Below, piece by piece: positions 1 to 10,200 of a stretch of DNA of 64,000 nucleotides (position 1 is its first letter; each line of letters starts with the position of its first letter). Source of the DNA: Mucilaginibacter phyllosphaerae. Its GTDB lineage: Bacteria; Bacteroidota; Bacteroidia; Sphingobacteriales; Sphingobacteriaceae. The translations under genes and the position numbers were made by a program. The stretch spans positions 992,001 to 1,056,000 of the forward strand of contig NZ_SNQG01000001.1 in NCBI RefSeq assembly GCF_004378255.1, given 5' to 3'. The notes under the pieces were generated by a model. The model was not told where the DNA came from. It did not search any database and worked only from the letters and a program-made list of their open reading frames with translations.

Positions 1-1611
1 GGTCTCTTCGCTTACAGAGGTATCCGGCGTACTAATAAATTCTTTATGATTTGCCAGGTGCAGGCCTTTCCAGGCGCCTTCAAACATCGGGATGGTATCT
101 GTAAACCTGTCGGCAGCCTTTGCTTCATCAAGCATGCCCTGCAATTCGGCACGGAAACTTTTTTCCAGCTCCTTTACAAATTTATCGTCAACCGTACCTT
201 CGGTGATTAGTTTTTTGCTGTAGATCTGTAAAGGGTTGGCATGTGCCTCAATGGCCTTGTATAATACCGGCTGGGTAAATTTAGGCTCATCCGCCTCGTT
301 GTGGCCATAGCGGCGGTAACAAAGTATATCAATAAACACATCCTCGTTAAACACCTGGCGATATTCCATAGCCAGGTTAATTACATAAACCAATGCCTCA
401 ACATCGTCGCCATTTACGTGGAAAACCGGCGAAAGCACCGTTTTGGCCACATCTGTACAATAAGTACTTGAACGGGCATCTTTATAATTGGTGGTGAAAC
501 CGATTTGATTGTTGATAACCAGGTGGATGGTACCGCCGGTGCTGTAACCGTCCAGTTTTTCCATCTGCAATACCTCGTAAACAATGCCCTGGCCTGCTAC
601 GGATGCATCGCCATGAATTAATATCGGGGCGATCTTAGAATGATCGCTGCTGTATTTAAAATCAATTTTTGCGCGGGTGATACCTTCTACAACCGGGTCA
701 ACCGCTTCCAGGTGCGAAGGGTTAGGACAAAGGCTTAAGTGTACCTTTTTGCCTTGTTTGGTTTGGATATCTGTTGAATAGCCCAGGTGATACTTTACAT
801 CGCCGCCAAATGGAGATGATGCATCGAAGTTTTTACCTTCAAATTCAGAGAACACTTCTTTGTAAGTTTTCTCCATGATGTTGGTAAGCACGTTTAAACG
901 GCCACGGTGCGCCATACCGATGATAAACTCTTCGATACCCAGTTCCGAACCCTTTTTGATAACCGAATCAAGGGCCGGGATCAATGCTTCGGCACCTTCT
1001 AACGAAAACCGCTTTTGGCCCAGAAATTTAGTACCCAAAAAATTCTCAAAAGTAACGGCTTCGTTCAGTTTCCCCAGGATCTGCTTTTTTTCATCGGCTG
1101 TAAAAGATGGGGTGTTGCGCTTTTTCTCCATCCTGTCCTCAAACCATTTTAGTTTGATAGGATTACGGATGTAGGTATATTCTGCACCAATAGACTGGCA
1201 ATAGGTTTGCTCAAGCAACTGGCGGATATCTTTTAGTTTGGCGGGGCCTAAACCAACTTCAACACCTGCATTGAATACGGTTTCCATATCTGCCTCGGTA
1301 AGGCCAAAGGTTTCCAGCTCTTTACCCGGAAAATACTTGCGGCGCTCGCGTACAGGATTGGTTTTGGTGAATAAATGGCCGCGCGAACGGTAACCATTTA
1401 TCATATTCAGCACATTGATCTCTTTAATGAAATGCTCGGATGTTTCGGCAGGCGCAGTACCTGCAGCCGCCTGGTTATCCTGGCCAAACAGAAATCCTTC
1501 AAAAAATTTCTGCCAGCCATAATCAACAGACTCTGGGTCTTGCTGATAAGCTTCGTATAAAGAGTTGATGTAGTCAGCGTTTGCGCTGTTTATATAATTT
1601 AGGCGATCCAT
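1..1611 (-). CDS. sucA: 2-oxoglutarate dehydrogenase E1 component (3' part outside window)
   Basis: This is the thiamine-diphosphate-dependent E1 subunit of the 2-oxoglutarate dehydrogenase complex of the TCA cycle, a cytoplasmic enzyme. The minus-strand reading frame opens with ATG at 1611 (MDRLNYINSANADYINSLYE) and stays open to base 1, giving 537 residues of the roughly 930 usual for the family; the C-terminal part lies outside the window. Family motifs visible are MAHRGRLNVLTN (about residue 233), FGGDVKYHLG, SHLEAVDPVVEG, GDASVAGQG and HVNGDD, which carry the cofactor and active-site histidines. The E2 gene sucB would be expected just outside the window. Identification is secure. Confidence 0.97.
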   Translation of the reverse strand, partial: MDRLNYINSANADYINSLYEAYQQDPESVDYGWQKFFEGFLFGQDNQAAAGTAPAETSEHFIKEINVLNMINGYRSRGHLFTKTNPVRERRKYFPGKELETFGLTEADMETVFNAGVEVGLGPAKLKDIRQLLEQTYCQSIGAEYTYIRNPIKLKWFEDRMEKKRNTPSFTADEKKQILGKLNEAVTFENFLGTKFLGQKRFSLEGAEALIPALDSVIKKGSELGIEEFIIGMAHRGRLNVLTNIMEKTYKEVFSEFEGKNFDASSPFGGDVKYHLGYSTDIQTKQGKKVHLSLCPNPSHLEAVDPVVEGITRAKIDFKYSSDHSKIAPILIHGDASVAGQGIVYEVLQMEKLDGYSTGGTIHLVINNQIGFTTNYKDARSSTYCTDVAKTVLSPVFHVNGDDVEALVYVINLAMEYRQVFNEDVFIDILCYRRYGHNEADEPKFTQPVLYKAIEAHANPLQIYSKKLITEGTVDDKFVKELEKSFRAELQGMLDEAKAADRFTDTIPMFEGAWKGLHLANHKEFISTPDTSVSEET

Positions 1612-1814
1612 GAGAAACCATTGTTGTAAACGCAACAAAATTAAGCATAATACATTCAAATGCTGAAATAATATGCAATTACTTTTCTATAATTTTTATA
1701 AAAGAAACCATACGGTATGTTTTAAGTACGAATAGAAAAATATAGCATCATGTTTATCCCTTTATACAGCATTGCTTGCCATAGCGCAGCTTGCTATAAA
1801 TTAAGTGAAAATAA

Positions 1815-1850
1815 AAACAGGCCTTGCTAAATTTGTAAGCAGGCCTGTTT
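1815..1850 (-). terminator. Rho-independent terminator of the GH5 gene
   Basis: AAACAGGCCT and its complement AGGCCTGTTT form a GC-rich hairpin. Read on the minus strand it is followed by a T-rich tract, about 27 nt after the GH5 stop codon. Confidence 0.75.
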
Positions 1851-1876
1851 AAATGTGATATAAATTAAGATGATTA

Positions 1877-3379
1877 TCAGTTAAGCTGTGTTAAAGTAAA
1901 CTGTTGATTGGTTGAACTTAAGCTGCAGGTATATTGGTTTAAGGCAGCCCCGTTTGCTGTAGACGCGGCATTTACATCGAGGCATTTGCCACTAAGGGCC
2001 GATTTGATATTGTAGCTGCTGCCGTTGGCTACTATTTGCCATTTTTGGTTACTGTTACCCCCATAGGCCCATTGAACTATAGCTGCACCGTTAGCCGTTG
2101 ATGCACCGCTTACATCAAATGCCTTTGCAGAGGCACTTGCCGGCGAAATACGATAATATCCGCCGCCAACATCAGTTATAATAAATTGCTGATTGGTTGC
2201 CCCGCCATACTGCCATTGCTGCACAACTGCCCCATCGGCCGTAGAAGAGCCGGAAACATCAAGCGATTTGCCGCTATGCACCGGCGTAATACGATACGTT
2301 TTACCCGAAACAATACCGGTGCTGCTGCTGCCCGCATACCCGCGTAATTTACCCCGAATGTAGTTCCCGGTTTCGGTAAGCTGTGCAGAGCTCCAGCCGC
2401 CGTTTACCGGTGCACCAGGCACCAGGATAGAACAAAGTTCGCCGGATTTATCAGAAACCGACCAGTTGATCCAGCTGATCTTGTTGGTTTCTAAAAAGCT
2501 GAACCAGGCTTCCCATTGTGTATAATCAAGATGCCCGCTGCCAGATGCTTCTGAGCCGTTACTTTCCGTTACAAATATCGGGATGTTTTTACTGATAGCA
2601 TAAGCGCAATCATCACGCAGCCACTGGCCGTGGGTAGCTGCATAATAGTGCACGGTGTACATAATGTTTGAGTAACCGGTTAAAGGAGAATCGGCCACAT
2701 CACGTATCTTTTGGTCCCAGTTTGGGCAACCCACAATAATGATGTTATCCGGATCATATTGCCTGATGCCTGCAATAACGGCTTGCGCATATGATTTTAC
2801 CTGGGGCCAGGTTTGGGTGTTGTTAGGTTCGTTCAGTATCTCATATATTACATGTGGGTTGTTACCATACTGCTGCGCCATCGATTTAAAAAAGGCAACC
2901 GCTTCTGTTTGATGAAAGGCTTCGCAATGCCAGTCGATAATTACATAGGTACCTTTGGCAATGGCTGCATTTACAACCGCTTTTAATAAATTCAACTGAT
3001 TGGTTTGGTCGTTTAAATAACCGGGCGTTACATCCACACCCATTGATGCCCTTACTACATCTATCTTAAAATCATCTGTTAGCCAGTTTACTACATTAGC
3101 GTTCCAGTATTGCGGCCACCAGCTGCTCCAGCCCATACTTTGCCCTCTTAAGCTGATGGTATTGTTAGCCGCGTTTTTAAGATACCTGCCTGATACCGAG
3201 AGTTGCCCGTAACGCGCCACTGGTGAGCCGCTTGGTGCCGCATTCACTTTCAGGCGCAAAGGTGCAACTGCGGTACCGTTTTCATTGTTTACCGGTGTAG
3301 TTGCCTGCTCGGTTTTTTTACACGAAATAATAGCAAAGCAGCAAAACGCTGCCATAAAAAGTAGCCTTAAATTTTTCAT
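1877..3379 (-). CDS. GH5 endoglucanase-like lipoprotein with C-terminal ricin-type lectin domain
   Basis: A secreted glycoside hydrolase, probably acting on beta-1,4-glucan or a related glycan at the cell surface. The start chosen is the ATG at 3379, which gives a lipoprotein signal (MKNLRLLFMAAFCCFAIISC, lipobox AIISC); an upstream in-frame ATG at 3418 would only add a non-signal tail. Residues of about 60-350 form the GH5 barrel: the acid/base glutamate sits in EILNEPNN and the nucleophile in FVTESNGS. The last 140 or so residues carry three QxW-like repeats (VVQQWQYG, IVQWAYGG, LNQYTC with NQQF/NQKW), as in ricin B/CBM13 lectins, suggesting carbohydrate binding. It stands alone with its own terminator and no neighbouring SusCD pair. 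The exact substrate cannot be read from sequence. Confidence 0.9.
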   Translation of the reverse strand: MKNLRLLFMAAFCCFAIISCKKTEQATTPVNNENGTAVAPLRLKVNAAPSGSPVARYGQLSVSGRYLKNAANNTISLRGQSMGWSSWWPQYWNANVVNWLTDDFKIDVVRASMGVDVTPGYLNDQTNQLNLLKAVVNAAIAKGTYVIIDWHCEAFHQTEAVAFFKSMAQQYGNNPHVIYEILNEPNNTQTWPQVKSYAQAVIAGIRQYDPDNIIIVGCPNWDQKIRDVADSPLTGYSNIMYTVHYYAATHGQWLRDDCAYAISKNIPIFVTESNGSEASGSGHLDYTQWEAWFSFLETNKISWINWSVSDKSGELCSILVPGAPVNGGWSSAQLTETGNYIRGKLRGYAGSSSTGIVSGKTYRITPVHSGKSLDVSGSSTADGAVVQQWQYGGATNQQFIITDVGGGYYRISPASASAKAFDVSGASTANGAAIVQWAYGGNSNQKWQIVANGSSYNIKSALSGKCLDVNAASTANGAALNQYTCSLSSTNQQFTLTQLN

Positions 3380-3779
3380 GATAATATGTATATGTTTATA
3401 ATTGGTTAGTTCAATCAACTATATAAGATATACAATATAATTATCAGCCTGGCGCCCAACCAATTACTTCTGCATCTTTTAAAATAGTATTACCATTTAA
3501 ACAGGTTAAAAATTCACCTGCATACAGTAAAGCATTCTATGCTAAAAGTTAATCCCATTAAAGCAGGCAAATATTAATCGGCTGTTAAGATGTATATCTT
3601 TAGGTTTATATTTCAAATATAACTACACTATAGGTTAATATATAATAGTATTTTAACTATACATAATATTCTTGTAGCAGTAGTTAACTTTCAAGCAAAA
3701 CCCAATAAATACAGGGAGGTAAATACCAATATAAGGAAAAATCCCCGTTGATGGATGTGTAGATATTTTTTTTACCTGT
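3380..3779. other. AT-rich intergenic region, no gene seen
   Basis: About 400 bases between the GH5 gene and the cryptochrome stop codon. No ORF with coding character and no strong hairpin were seen. It probably holds the GH5 promoter, but no Bacteroidota -33/-7 pair with correct spacing could be placed with confidence. Confidence 0.5.
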
Positions 3780-5102
3780 TTACAAAGTAACAGCAGGCTC
3801 GCCATCCCTGTTTTTTGCGGCAGGCAGCCACGTGGCTATAAAATCGCTTTTGGTATCTAATTGATCGGTAGGTTTAGCAGCGCTGAAAAAGCGGTTGCTT
3901 TTAGTATCGTTACCCACGCCTGCCACAAAGGCCCAGTTACCCCAGTTACTTGCCGGCGAGTAATCTATCAGCTTTTCTTCAAAATACAGGGCGCCTTTGG
4001 TCCAGTCTACTTGCAGGTCTTTAGTAAGATAGGTGGCAACTGCCTGCCGGCTATAATTGGTAATGTAGCCGGTTGCGTTAAGCTGGTGCATAGCCGCATC
4101 TATGTAAGGCACACCTGTTTCGCCGTTCTTCCATTGGTCAAAAAGTTCATCCTGATTGGCGGCCATATCAGGCGCATCACCGAACCCTTCGGACCGGAAG
4201 AACTTTTGCCCGTGTTTTTTAAACATAAACCGGAAATAATCGCGCCAAAGCAATTCCAGCATTATCGGGTCGGTATTGGCCAAATGATTATCCTTAAGGT
4301 AATTTACAACCTCCCAGTAAACCTGCCTCGGCGATATACAGCCTACTGCCAGCCAGGGGCTTAAACCAGATGCGCTGCATAATGCACCACGCACATTTTT
4401 ACCCTGGTTGTTTGGCAAGCAGTTTTCCAGGTACAGGTGCAATTGTTTTAATGCTGTAGTTTCGCCGCCAACAAATTTTTCGGTTGCGCGTACGTCATCT
4501 ACCGGCTGGGGGATGCCCAAATCTGCAAGTGTGGGCAGTTCGCCGGCATCGGTAATATCAGGGGTAATAATGTGATCGGGGCCGGCAACGCCAGGCCTAA
4601 CTGTACTGTCGCGTTCAACCTTCTTTTTAAACGTTACAAAGCTGTCGGGGATATCCTTTATCGGGAATGGCAGGTCCTCCTTGTGGTACATGGTATGCCC
4701 GATGAAGTGTTTCAGGTTAAGCTTCATTTTCCAGAGCGCGGCCTCCACTCTTTCAGATGCATCAGTTTCATCAGGCGCTACCTCGCGATGGTGGTAAACT
4801 TCGCTTACATGGTATTCATCGGCCAATTGGGTAAGCACTTCGGCTGGGTCGCCGGTGCGCAGCAGCAGTTCGGCGCCAAAGGCCTGCAGGTTTTTACGCA
4901 GGTCGGCAACAGCTTCTAACAGGAACCTGGCGCGGAAACTACCAGTTTTTAAGGCACCGCCGGCACTGGTTTTAAAGTAAAACGGATCAAAGATATATAC
5001 GGGTAATATTTTATCAGCCCTGCGCACAGCCTCAGATAATATTTCATTATCGTGTATGCGCAAGTCGTTCCTAAACCAAACCAATATAACTTTTTCACTC
5101 AT
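3780..5102 (-). CDS. DASH-type cryptochrome / DNA photolyase
   Basis: A flavoprotein of the photolyase/cryptochrome family, DASH branch; known members repair pyrimidine dimers in single-stranded or looped DNA and may sense blue light. The N-terminal alpha/beta domain starts VILVWFRNDLRIHDN and contains LPFPIKDIPDSFVTFKKKVE, typical of the DASH branch. The C-terminal helical FAD domain has LLWRDYFRFM, GETGVPYIDAAMHQLNATG, and SNWGNWAFVAGVGND, the last being the DASH-specific form of the FAD-binding signature. At 440 residues it is full length for a bacterial DASH protein. It lies 47 nt after the DUF2256 gene on the same strand. A second, CPD-type photolyase is encoded at 20278. Confidence 0.93.
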   Translation of the reverse strand: MSEKVILVWFRNDLRIHDNEILSEAVRRADKILPVYIFDPFYFKTSAGGALKTGSFRARFLLEAVADLRKNLQAFGAELLLRTGDPAEVLTQLADEYHVSEVYHHREVAPDETDASERVEAALWKMKLNLKHFIGHTMYHKEDLPFPIKDIPDSFVTFKKKVERDSTVRPGVAGPDHIITPDITDAGELPTLADLGIPQPVDDVRATEKFVGGETTALKQLHLYLENCLPNNQGKNVRGALCSASGLSPWLAVGCISPRQVYWEVVNYLKDNHLANTDPIMLELLWRDYFRFMFKKHGQKFFRSEGFGDAPDMAANQDELFDQWKNGETGVPYIDAAMHQLNATGYITNYSRQAVATYLTKDLQVDWTKGALYFEEKLIDYSPASNWGNWAFVAGVGNDTKSNRFFSAAKPTDQLDTKSDFIATWLPAAKNRDGEPAVTL

Positions 5103-5149
5103 ATGAACACCTAATCTAAACTTATTTAGACCAATTACAAAAATGGTAA

Positions 5150-5287
5150 TTATTTATTTTTTTTGCACCGTTCGCTGCAATATTTGACATCGTCCCAACA
5201 TTTGGCCCATTTTTTACGCCAGGTAAAAGGCCGCTTGCATACCGGGCAAATCTTATAAGAAAGATTTTGTTTATTGCCTTTATGCAT
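5150..5287 (-). CDS. DUF2256 small zinc-ribbon-like protein
   Basis: A 45-residue protein ([20 protein letters not shown], then [20 protein letters not shown], then CKKNK). The four cysteines arranged CPVC and C-x8-C-type ([13 protein letters not shown]) and the FTWRKKW segment match DUF2256, a family often found next to cryptochrome/photolyase genes. ATG is at 5287 and TAA ends at 5150. It overlaps a longer ORF in another frame (5122-5337), which is rejected because only this frame carries the conserved cysteines. It lies 12 nt downstream of the sigma-factor gene and 47 nt upstream of the cryptochrome. Its biochemical function is unknown; metal binding is inferred from the cysteines. Confidence 0.9.
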   Translation of the reverse strand: MHKGNKQNLSYKICPVCKRPFTWRKKWAKCWDDVKYCSERCKKNK

Positions 5288-5299
5288 GGCAATTTCCTG

Positions 5300-5899
5300 T
5301 TAAATGAATAAGTAACGGATAACCGCGAACAGGGCAAATATAATCAAATCATATTCTTTAAACTTACGGCGCAAAATTCCGAGGGCTTTGCCCACGTGCT
5401 TTTCTACCGTGTTTACAGAAATATTCATTTTTTGGGCAATAGATTTATAGGATAAATTATCAACCCTGCTTAGTTTAAAGGCTTCTCTGCACTGGGGCGG
5501 CAGTTCGGCTACTATCAATTCAAATTGCTGTTCAATCTGGCGGCTGTGCATTAATTCAGCCATATCTGTAGCATAGATGGTGGTTTCCTGTGCAATTATC
5601 CGGGAATGCCGGGCAACAACCATACAAGCCCTTAACTCGTGCAGCACCTTATTTTTAAGAGTAGCAAACAAATAAGCTTTTACATTCCCCAAGGTATCCA
5701 GTTCTGCTGCCTTTATCCACAGATTTAAAAAAACATCCTGCACCAGCTCTTCAACAACGGTTTCATTCTGCAGGCGTTTGTAGGCACAGCGGGCCAGCGT
5801 TTCATAATAACGGAAGTATAAAGTGGCAAATGCCGCCTCATCCTCTTGCGCTATAAGGCATAAAAGAGCATTATCAGTATATGTATTGAGCTTGCTAAT
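5300..5899 (-). CDS. ECF RNA polymerase sigma factor, FecI-like, with no ordinary start codon
   Basis: An extracytoplasmic-function sigma factor that would direct RNA polymerase to a small regulon, usually with a FecR-type anti-sigma partner. Region 2 runs from EDEAAFATLYFRYYETLARC to EELVQDVFLNLW; region 4 contains LPPQCREAFKLSRVDNLSYK and the helix-turn-helix IAQKMNISVNTVEKHVGKAL. It ends in the hydrophobic tail common in Bacteroidota ECF factors. The in-frame homology extends upstream to NTYTDNALLCLIAQED, but between the upstream stop (5939-5941) and region 2 there is no ATG, GTG or TTG. The GTG at 5743 would cut region 2. The expected N-terminus coincides with ATT at 5899 (ISKLNTYTD), so ATT initiation is proposed. 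It is divergent from fecR. Confidence 0.85.
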   Translation of the reverse strand: MSKLNTYTDNALLCLIAQEDEAAFATLYFRYYETLARCAYKRLQNETVVEELVQDVFLNLWIKAAELDTLGNVKAYLFATLKNKVLHELRACMVVARHSRIIAQETTIYATDMAELMHSRQIEQQFELIVAELPPQCREAFKLSRVDNLSYKSIAQKMNISVNTVEKHVGKALGILRRKFKEYDLIIFALFAVIRYLFI

Positions 5900-5975
5900 A
5901 GTAAAAAAATAAGTTGGCGCAAACTTAGAGATACGCCGTTAAGTAATTGGTTGCACTAAGTTATATATATATTAA

Positions 5976-5987
5976 GTTAATATTAAC
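5976..5987. promoter_or_regulatory. 12-bp palindrome in the sigma/fecR divergent region
   Basis: GTTAATATTAAC is a perfect palindrome lying between the divergent sigma-factor and fecR genes in an AT-rich stretch. It could be an operator or just a chance AT palindrome; nothing else supports a role. Confidence 0.25.
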
Positions 5988-6058
5988 ATAAATATATTTC
6001 ATTTTTTAATGGCGGTAATATGCCTGTTGTGCAATACAGCTTGTAAAACCGCAGATAA

Positions 6059-7057
6059 ATGCACAACGATAAGTGGGAGATATTAATTGAGAAATACCTG
6101 CAGGGCAAATGTACCCCCGAAGAAGCAGCACTTGTTGAGCAATATTACAACTCGATGGAACGCAGCTTGCCCGAATTTTACCACGGCGATGCCGACAAGA
6201 TCAGCCAGTCGGCAGGGCGGTCCCTGCAGGTCATTCAAAACAATATTGCTTTAGCCAGGCAACAGGCCAATACAAAAACCACCAGAAGTTTATATAAAAG
6301 GCTGGCTACGCCTATGCGTATTGCTGCTACCCTGCTAATATTTATTACAGCCGCTGTAATGCTTTACCGGCAGTTGAATGCCCCGCAAAAAATAGTTTAC
6401 AAACAAATAACCGCCGGCACAGGCCACACTCTGCAGATCATTCTTGCCGATAGTTCTGTTGTTTTACTAAACGCCGGCAGTACTTTAAAATACCCTGAAA
6501 ACGCATCTGCCGCCACCAGGGATGTTTACCTTAACGGGGAGGGCTTTTTTGATGTAAAGCACGATGCTGCCCGGCCTTTTATTGTACATACCAACAAGCT
6601 TACAACAACCGTGTTGGGCACGGCTTTCTCGGTTTCGTCTTACCCCAATGCTGACGATAATACGGTAACTGTGGTGCGGGGTAAAGTACAGGTTGCGCAC
6701 GAAAAAACAGTACTGGGCTTAATTACACCGGGCAAACAGATTAGTTATAACACAACTACCGGCCACAGCCGCTTATACAGCGTTAATGCAGATGCGCTTA
6801 CCGCCTGGACCACGGGTAAATTACAGTTCACCGATCAGTCATTAACAGATATAACCCGCCGGCTAACGCGCTGGTATGGTTACCGGTTTATTTTTGCTAA
6901 CAGCAAGCTAACTACCTGCCGCTACACTGCCAGTTTTAATAATAAGATACAGCTTAACCAATTGCTGGGCATATTAACAACACTGGGCAATATTAAGTAC
7001 AATATAAATGATCATAACAAAACAGTTACACTTTCCGGAAATGCGTGCAATCAATAA
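6059..7057 (+). CDS. FecR-type anti-sigma factor
   Basis: An inner-membrane anti-sigma factor that senses the state of a TonB-dependent transporter and controls an ECF sigma factor. The N-terminal cytoplasmic part (MHNDKWEILIEKYLQGKCTP) precedes one membrane segment near residues 90-108 (IAATLLIFITAAVMLY). The periplasmic FecR domain contains ITAGTGHTLQIILADSSVV, LNGEGFFDVKHDAARPF and TTTVLGTAFSV, and the C-terminal DUF4974 module contains FTDQSLTDITRRLTRWYGY. At 332 residues it is normal size. It is transcribed away from the sigma gene and towards SusC, so it may act with the sigma factor at 5300 and the STN-bearing SusC at 7214. Confidence 0.94.
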   Translation: MHNDKWEILIEKYLQGKCTPEEAALVEQYYNSMERSLPEFYHGDADKISQSAGRSLQVIQNNIALARQQANTKTTRSLYKRLATPMRIAATLLIFITAAVMLYRQLNAPQKIVYKQITAGTGHTLQIILADSSVVLLNAGSTLKYPENASAATRDVYLNGEGFFDVKHDAARPFIVHTNKLTTTVLGTAFSVSSYPNADDNTVTVVRGKVQVAHEKTVLGLITPGKQISYNTTTGHSRLYSVNADALTAWTTGKLQFTDQSLTDITRRLTRWYGYRFIFANSKLTTCRYTASFNNKIQLNQLLGILTTLGNIKYNINDHNKTVTLSGNACNQ

Positions 7058-7131
7058 ACCCCGGTTAATAAATGAGCAAATGATAAACTGAAACCAAAAA
7101 ATTAATTTTTAAAGCCAGGCTTTAAAAAAAC

Positions 7132-7164
7132 AAAACCGCTTTGTGGTCGAGACAAAACGGTTTT
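7132..7164 (+). terminator. Possible terminator or attenuator hairpin after fecR
   Basis: AAAACCG and CGGTTTT pair around a loop containing a second TTTG/ACAAA match, 75 nt after the fecR stop. There is no clean T tract after it, so it may lower rather than stop read-through into susC. Confidence 0.45.
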
Positions 7165-7213
7165 AGAGTGACTTTAACTATTAGCGATTAAACATTTAAA
7201 ATCAATCAAATTT

Positions 7214-10200
7214 ATGAAATTTCTTTTACAAAGAAATGCAAAGGTATTGTATTGCAATAACCTGAATGAAGCTTCCCCTACTCATATCCTTAAACCCCTG
7301 CTCCAAATAATGAAAATTTCATTAATTGTTATGATAACGGTGTGCTTAAGCACCTTAACATTATTAGCCCATAACAGCGATGCACAAACATTAAAAGAGG
7401 TAAAAATCAGCATCGATGCTAAAAACGAACCGCTTACCAGCGTACTCAACAGAATAGAAAAATTAACAACTTTTCATTTCGTTTATCCCAGCAGCCATGT
7501 AAAAGCGCAACTGGTAAAAAAGCTATCGGTAAAAGAACGCCCGGTTGAACAGGTACTGAAAGAATTATTATTGCCCAACAATTTAACGTTTAAACAACTG
7601 GGAGATAATATTTTGATAAATAGGCTGCCCGAGCCAAAACCCGTAGAAAAGGCAGCACCTGTAAATATCAGCGGTAAAATTATTGATGATAAAGGCCTGC
7701 CGCTACCGGGTGTTACCATTAGTGTAAAGGAGGATAACAGTAAAGCAACTATAGCCGACGCCGAAGGCCGGTACCGTATTACAACAGATGCCAACAATAC
7801 CCTGGTATTTTATTTTGTAGGTTTTGAAAGGCTGGAAAAAGCCATTAACGGGCAAACTACCTTAAATATAACTCTGCTGCCCTCAACCAATCAGTTAAAA
7901 GATGTGGTGGTGGTTGGCTATGGTACACAAAATAAAAAAGACCTTACCACTTCTGTAGCATCGCTTAATGCCGGGCAAATCAACAACTTCCCTTCTACCG
8001 GCCTTGATAAAGCGCTAACCGGTAAACTGGCGGGTGTGCAGGTTTTACAACCGGCAGGTGCGCCCGGTGCAGGTATAGCCATTGCCATAAGGGGCCGCGG
8101 CAGCGTAACATCCGGCAGCGACCCGCTCTACGTAATTGATGGCGTGCCTTTATCTGATAACGATGTAAACGGGCCGGGCTTTAAAGTAAACCCGCTAAAT
8201 GCCATTAACGTTAACGATATAGAAAGCATTGATGTATTGAAAGATGCATCGGCAGCTGCCATATATGGCTCGCGCGGCTCTAACGGTGTAGTGATCATCA
8301 CTACAAAAAAGGGCACTAAAGAAAAACCGGTGATCAGCTTAAACAGTTATTACGGTATCCAGTCGGTAACCAAAAAACTGCCCCGGCTGGATGCTTACGG
8401 GTATGCCGATTTGATTTATAATGCCCACAACAATACTTATTTTGATTTTTTGGCAAGCAAAGGCCTTACGGGCAACGCAACGGATGATAATGCCACACGC
8501 TTAAGCAAACTGGGCGCAGCTGCAACCAACACCAGCCTGGCTTACCTGATCCCGCCAGAGATCTTTCCTTATCTGAACAAGCAGCCTGGCTTAACTAATA
8601 TCGACTGGCAGGACCAGATCTTTCGTAAGGCACCCATGCAAAGCCACACGTTTTCGGTAGGTGGCGGCGGTGATAAAATGAATTATTACATATCCGGTAA
8701 TTACCTTAATCAGGATGGCGTGGTCATCAACTCCGGTTATAAAAAATATACCGGCCGCGTTAATCTTGATGCACATTACAACCATTTGCGCTTAGGTACC
8801 CGCATCAATTATGCGTACGGCATTTATGATTATCTGCCTACAGAAGGGCGGTTTAACGACAATTCCGAAAACATCATATCGGCGGCGTTGGTAGCATCGC
8901 CGTTCTTCCCGGTTTATAACAGCGATGGCTCTTATAACTACGATCAGTACAAATGGCAGTACTCTCAACCCGGCGTATTGAACCCCGTTGCACTTGCCCA
9001 ATCAAAAGTAGACCGTACCTACGAAAAAAAGCTTTTAGCCAATGTTTTTGCAGAGTATGAGATACTAAAGGACCTGAAGTACAAAATATCCTTCGGTACT
9101 GATATCAGCGATTACAATCGCAGCACCTACAGGCCGTCTACCCTGCCCAACCCGGTAACCAGGTTAACCCCTTCTACCCCGGTAGGCAGCTACATCACAT
9201 CCGGAATAACCAACTGGCTGGCAGAAAATACGCTGTCGTACAGCAAAACCTTTGGCAACAACAACATAAAAGCCCTGTTGGGCTATACCGCCCAAAAAGA
9301 GCGCAGCACATCAAGCAATATCTCGGCAACGGGGTATCCTACAGATATTGTGCAAACGCTTAATGGCGCAACTACAATCACCGGGTTTACCTCTGCTATA
9401 CAAGAATGGTCGTTACTATCGGCTTTAAGCCGTGTGCAGTACAGCTACAAGGGCCGTTATTTACTTTCGGGCGCTATTCGCCGTGATGGTTCTTCCAGGT
9501 TTGGGGCCAGTAATAAATATGGTTATTTCCCATCGGCATCTGCCGGCTGGATCATCAGCGACGAGGATTTCATGAAAAGCAGCAAGGTTATCAGTTCATT
9601 TAAATTAAGGGCAAGCTACGGTGTCACCGGTAATTTCCAGATCGGTAACTACTCTTACCTGGCTGCCTATTCGCCTGCCAATTACGTGTTTGGACCGGTA
9701 GGCAGCACCGGTTTGGCTACAGGCTTGTACCAATCTACCGCCAGCAACCCCAACCTGGGCTGGGAAAAAACAGCCGCCGTTAATATAGGTACCGATATAG
9801 GCCTGTTTAATGATGCTATTACAGCTACCATTGATATTTACAATAATAACACCACCAATTTGCTGCTCAATGTGCCTGTACCGCAAAGTACCGGTTACAG
9901 CACAAACCTTATCAATGTTGGCAAGGTAAATAATAAGGGTTTTGAAGTAACCCTGAGCAGCAGCAACCAGATAGGTAAGTTAAAAATCTCTAACAGCGCT
10001 AACATTTCTAAAAACATCAACAAGGTGATTGATCTGGGTGGGGTAAACTCCATTATTACCCAGGCAGAAAACACGATTTATTTTATTACGCAGGTAGGCA
10101 AGCCAATTGGCAATTATTTTACGCTGGTTACCGATGGTGTTTTTAAAGACCAGGCTGATATTGATGCCACCAAGGCCAAAGTGCCGGGGGCAAAACCCGG

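Noticed and set aside
5122..5337. 71-codon minus-strand ORF
   Set aside because: Wrong frame; DUF2256 is read in the neighbouring frame and explains the conserved cysteines.
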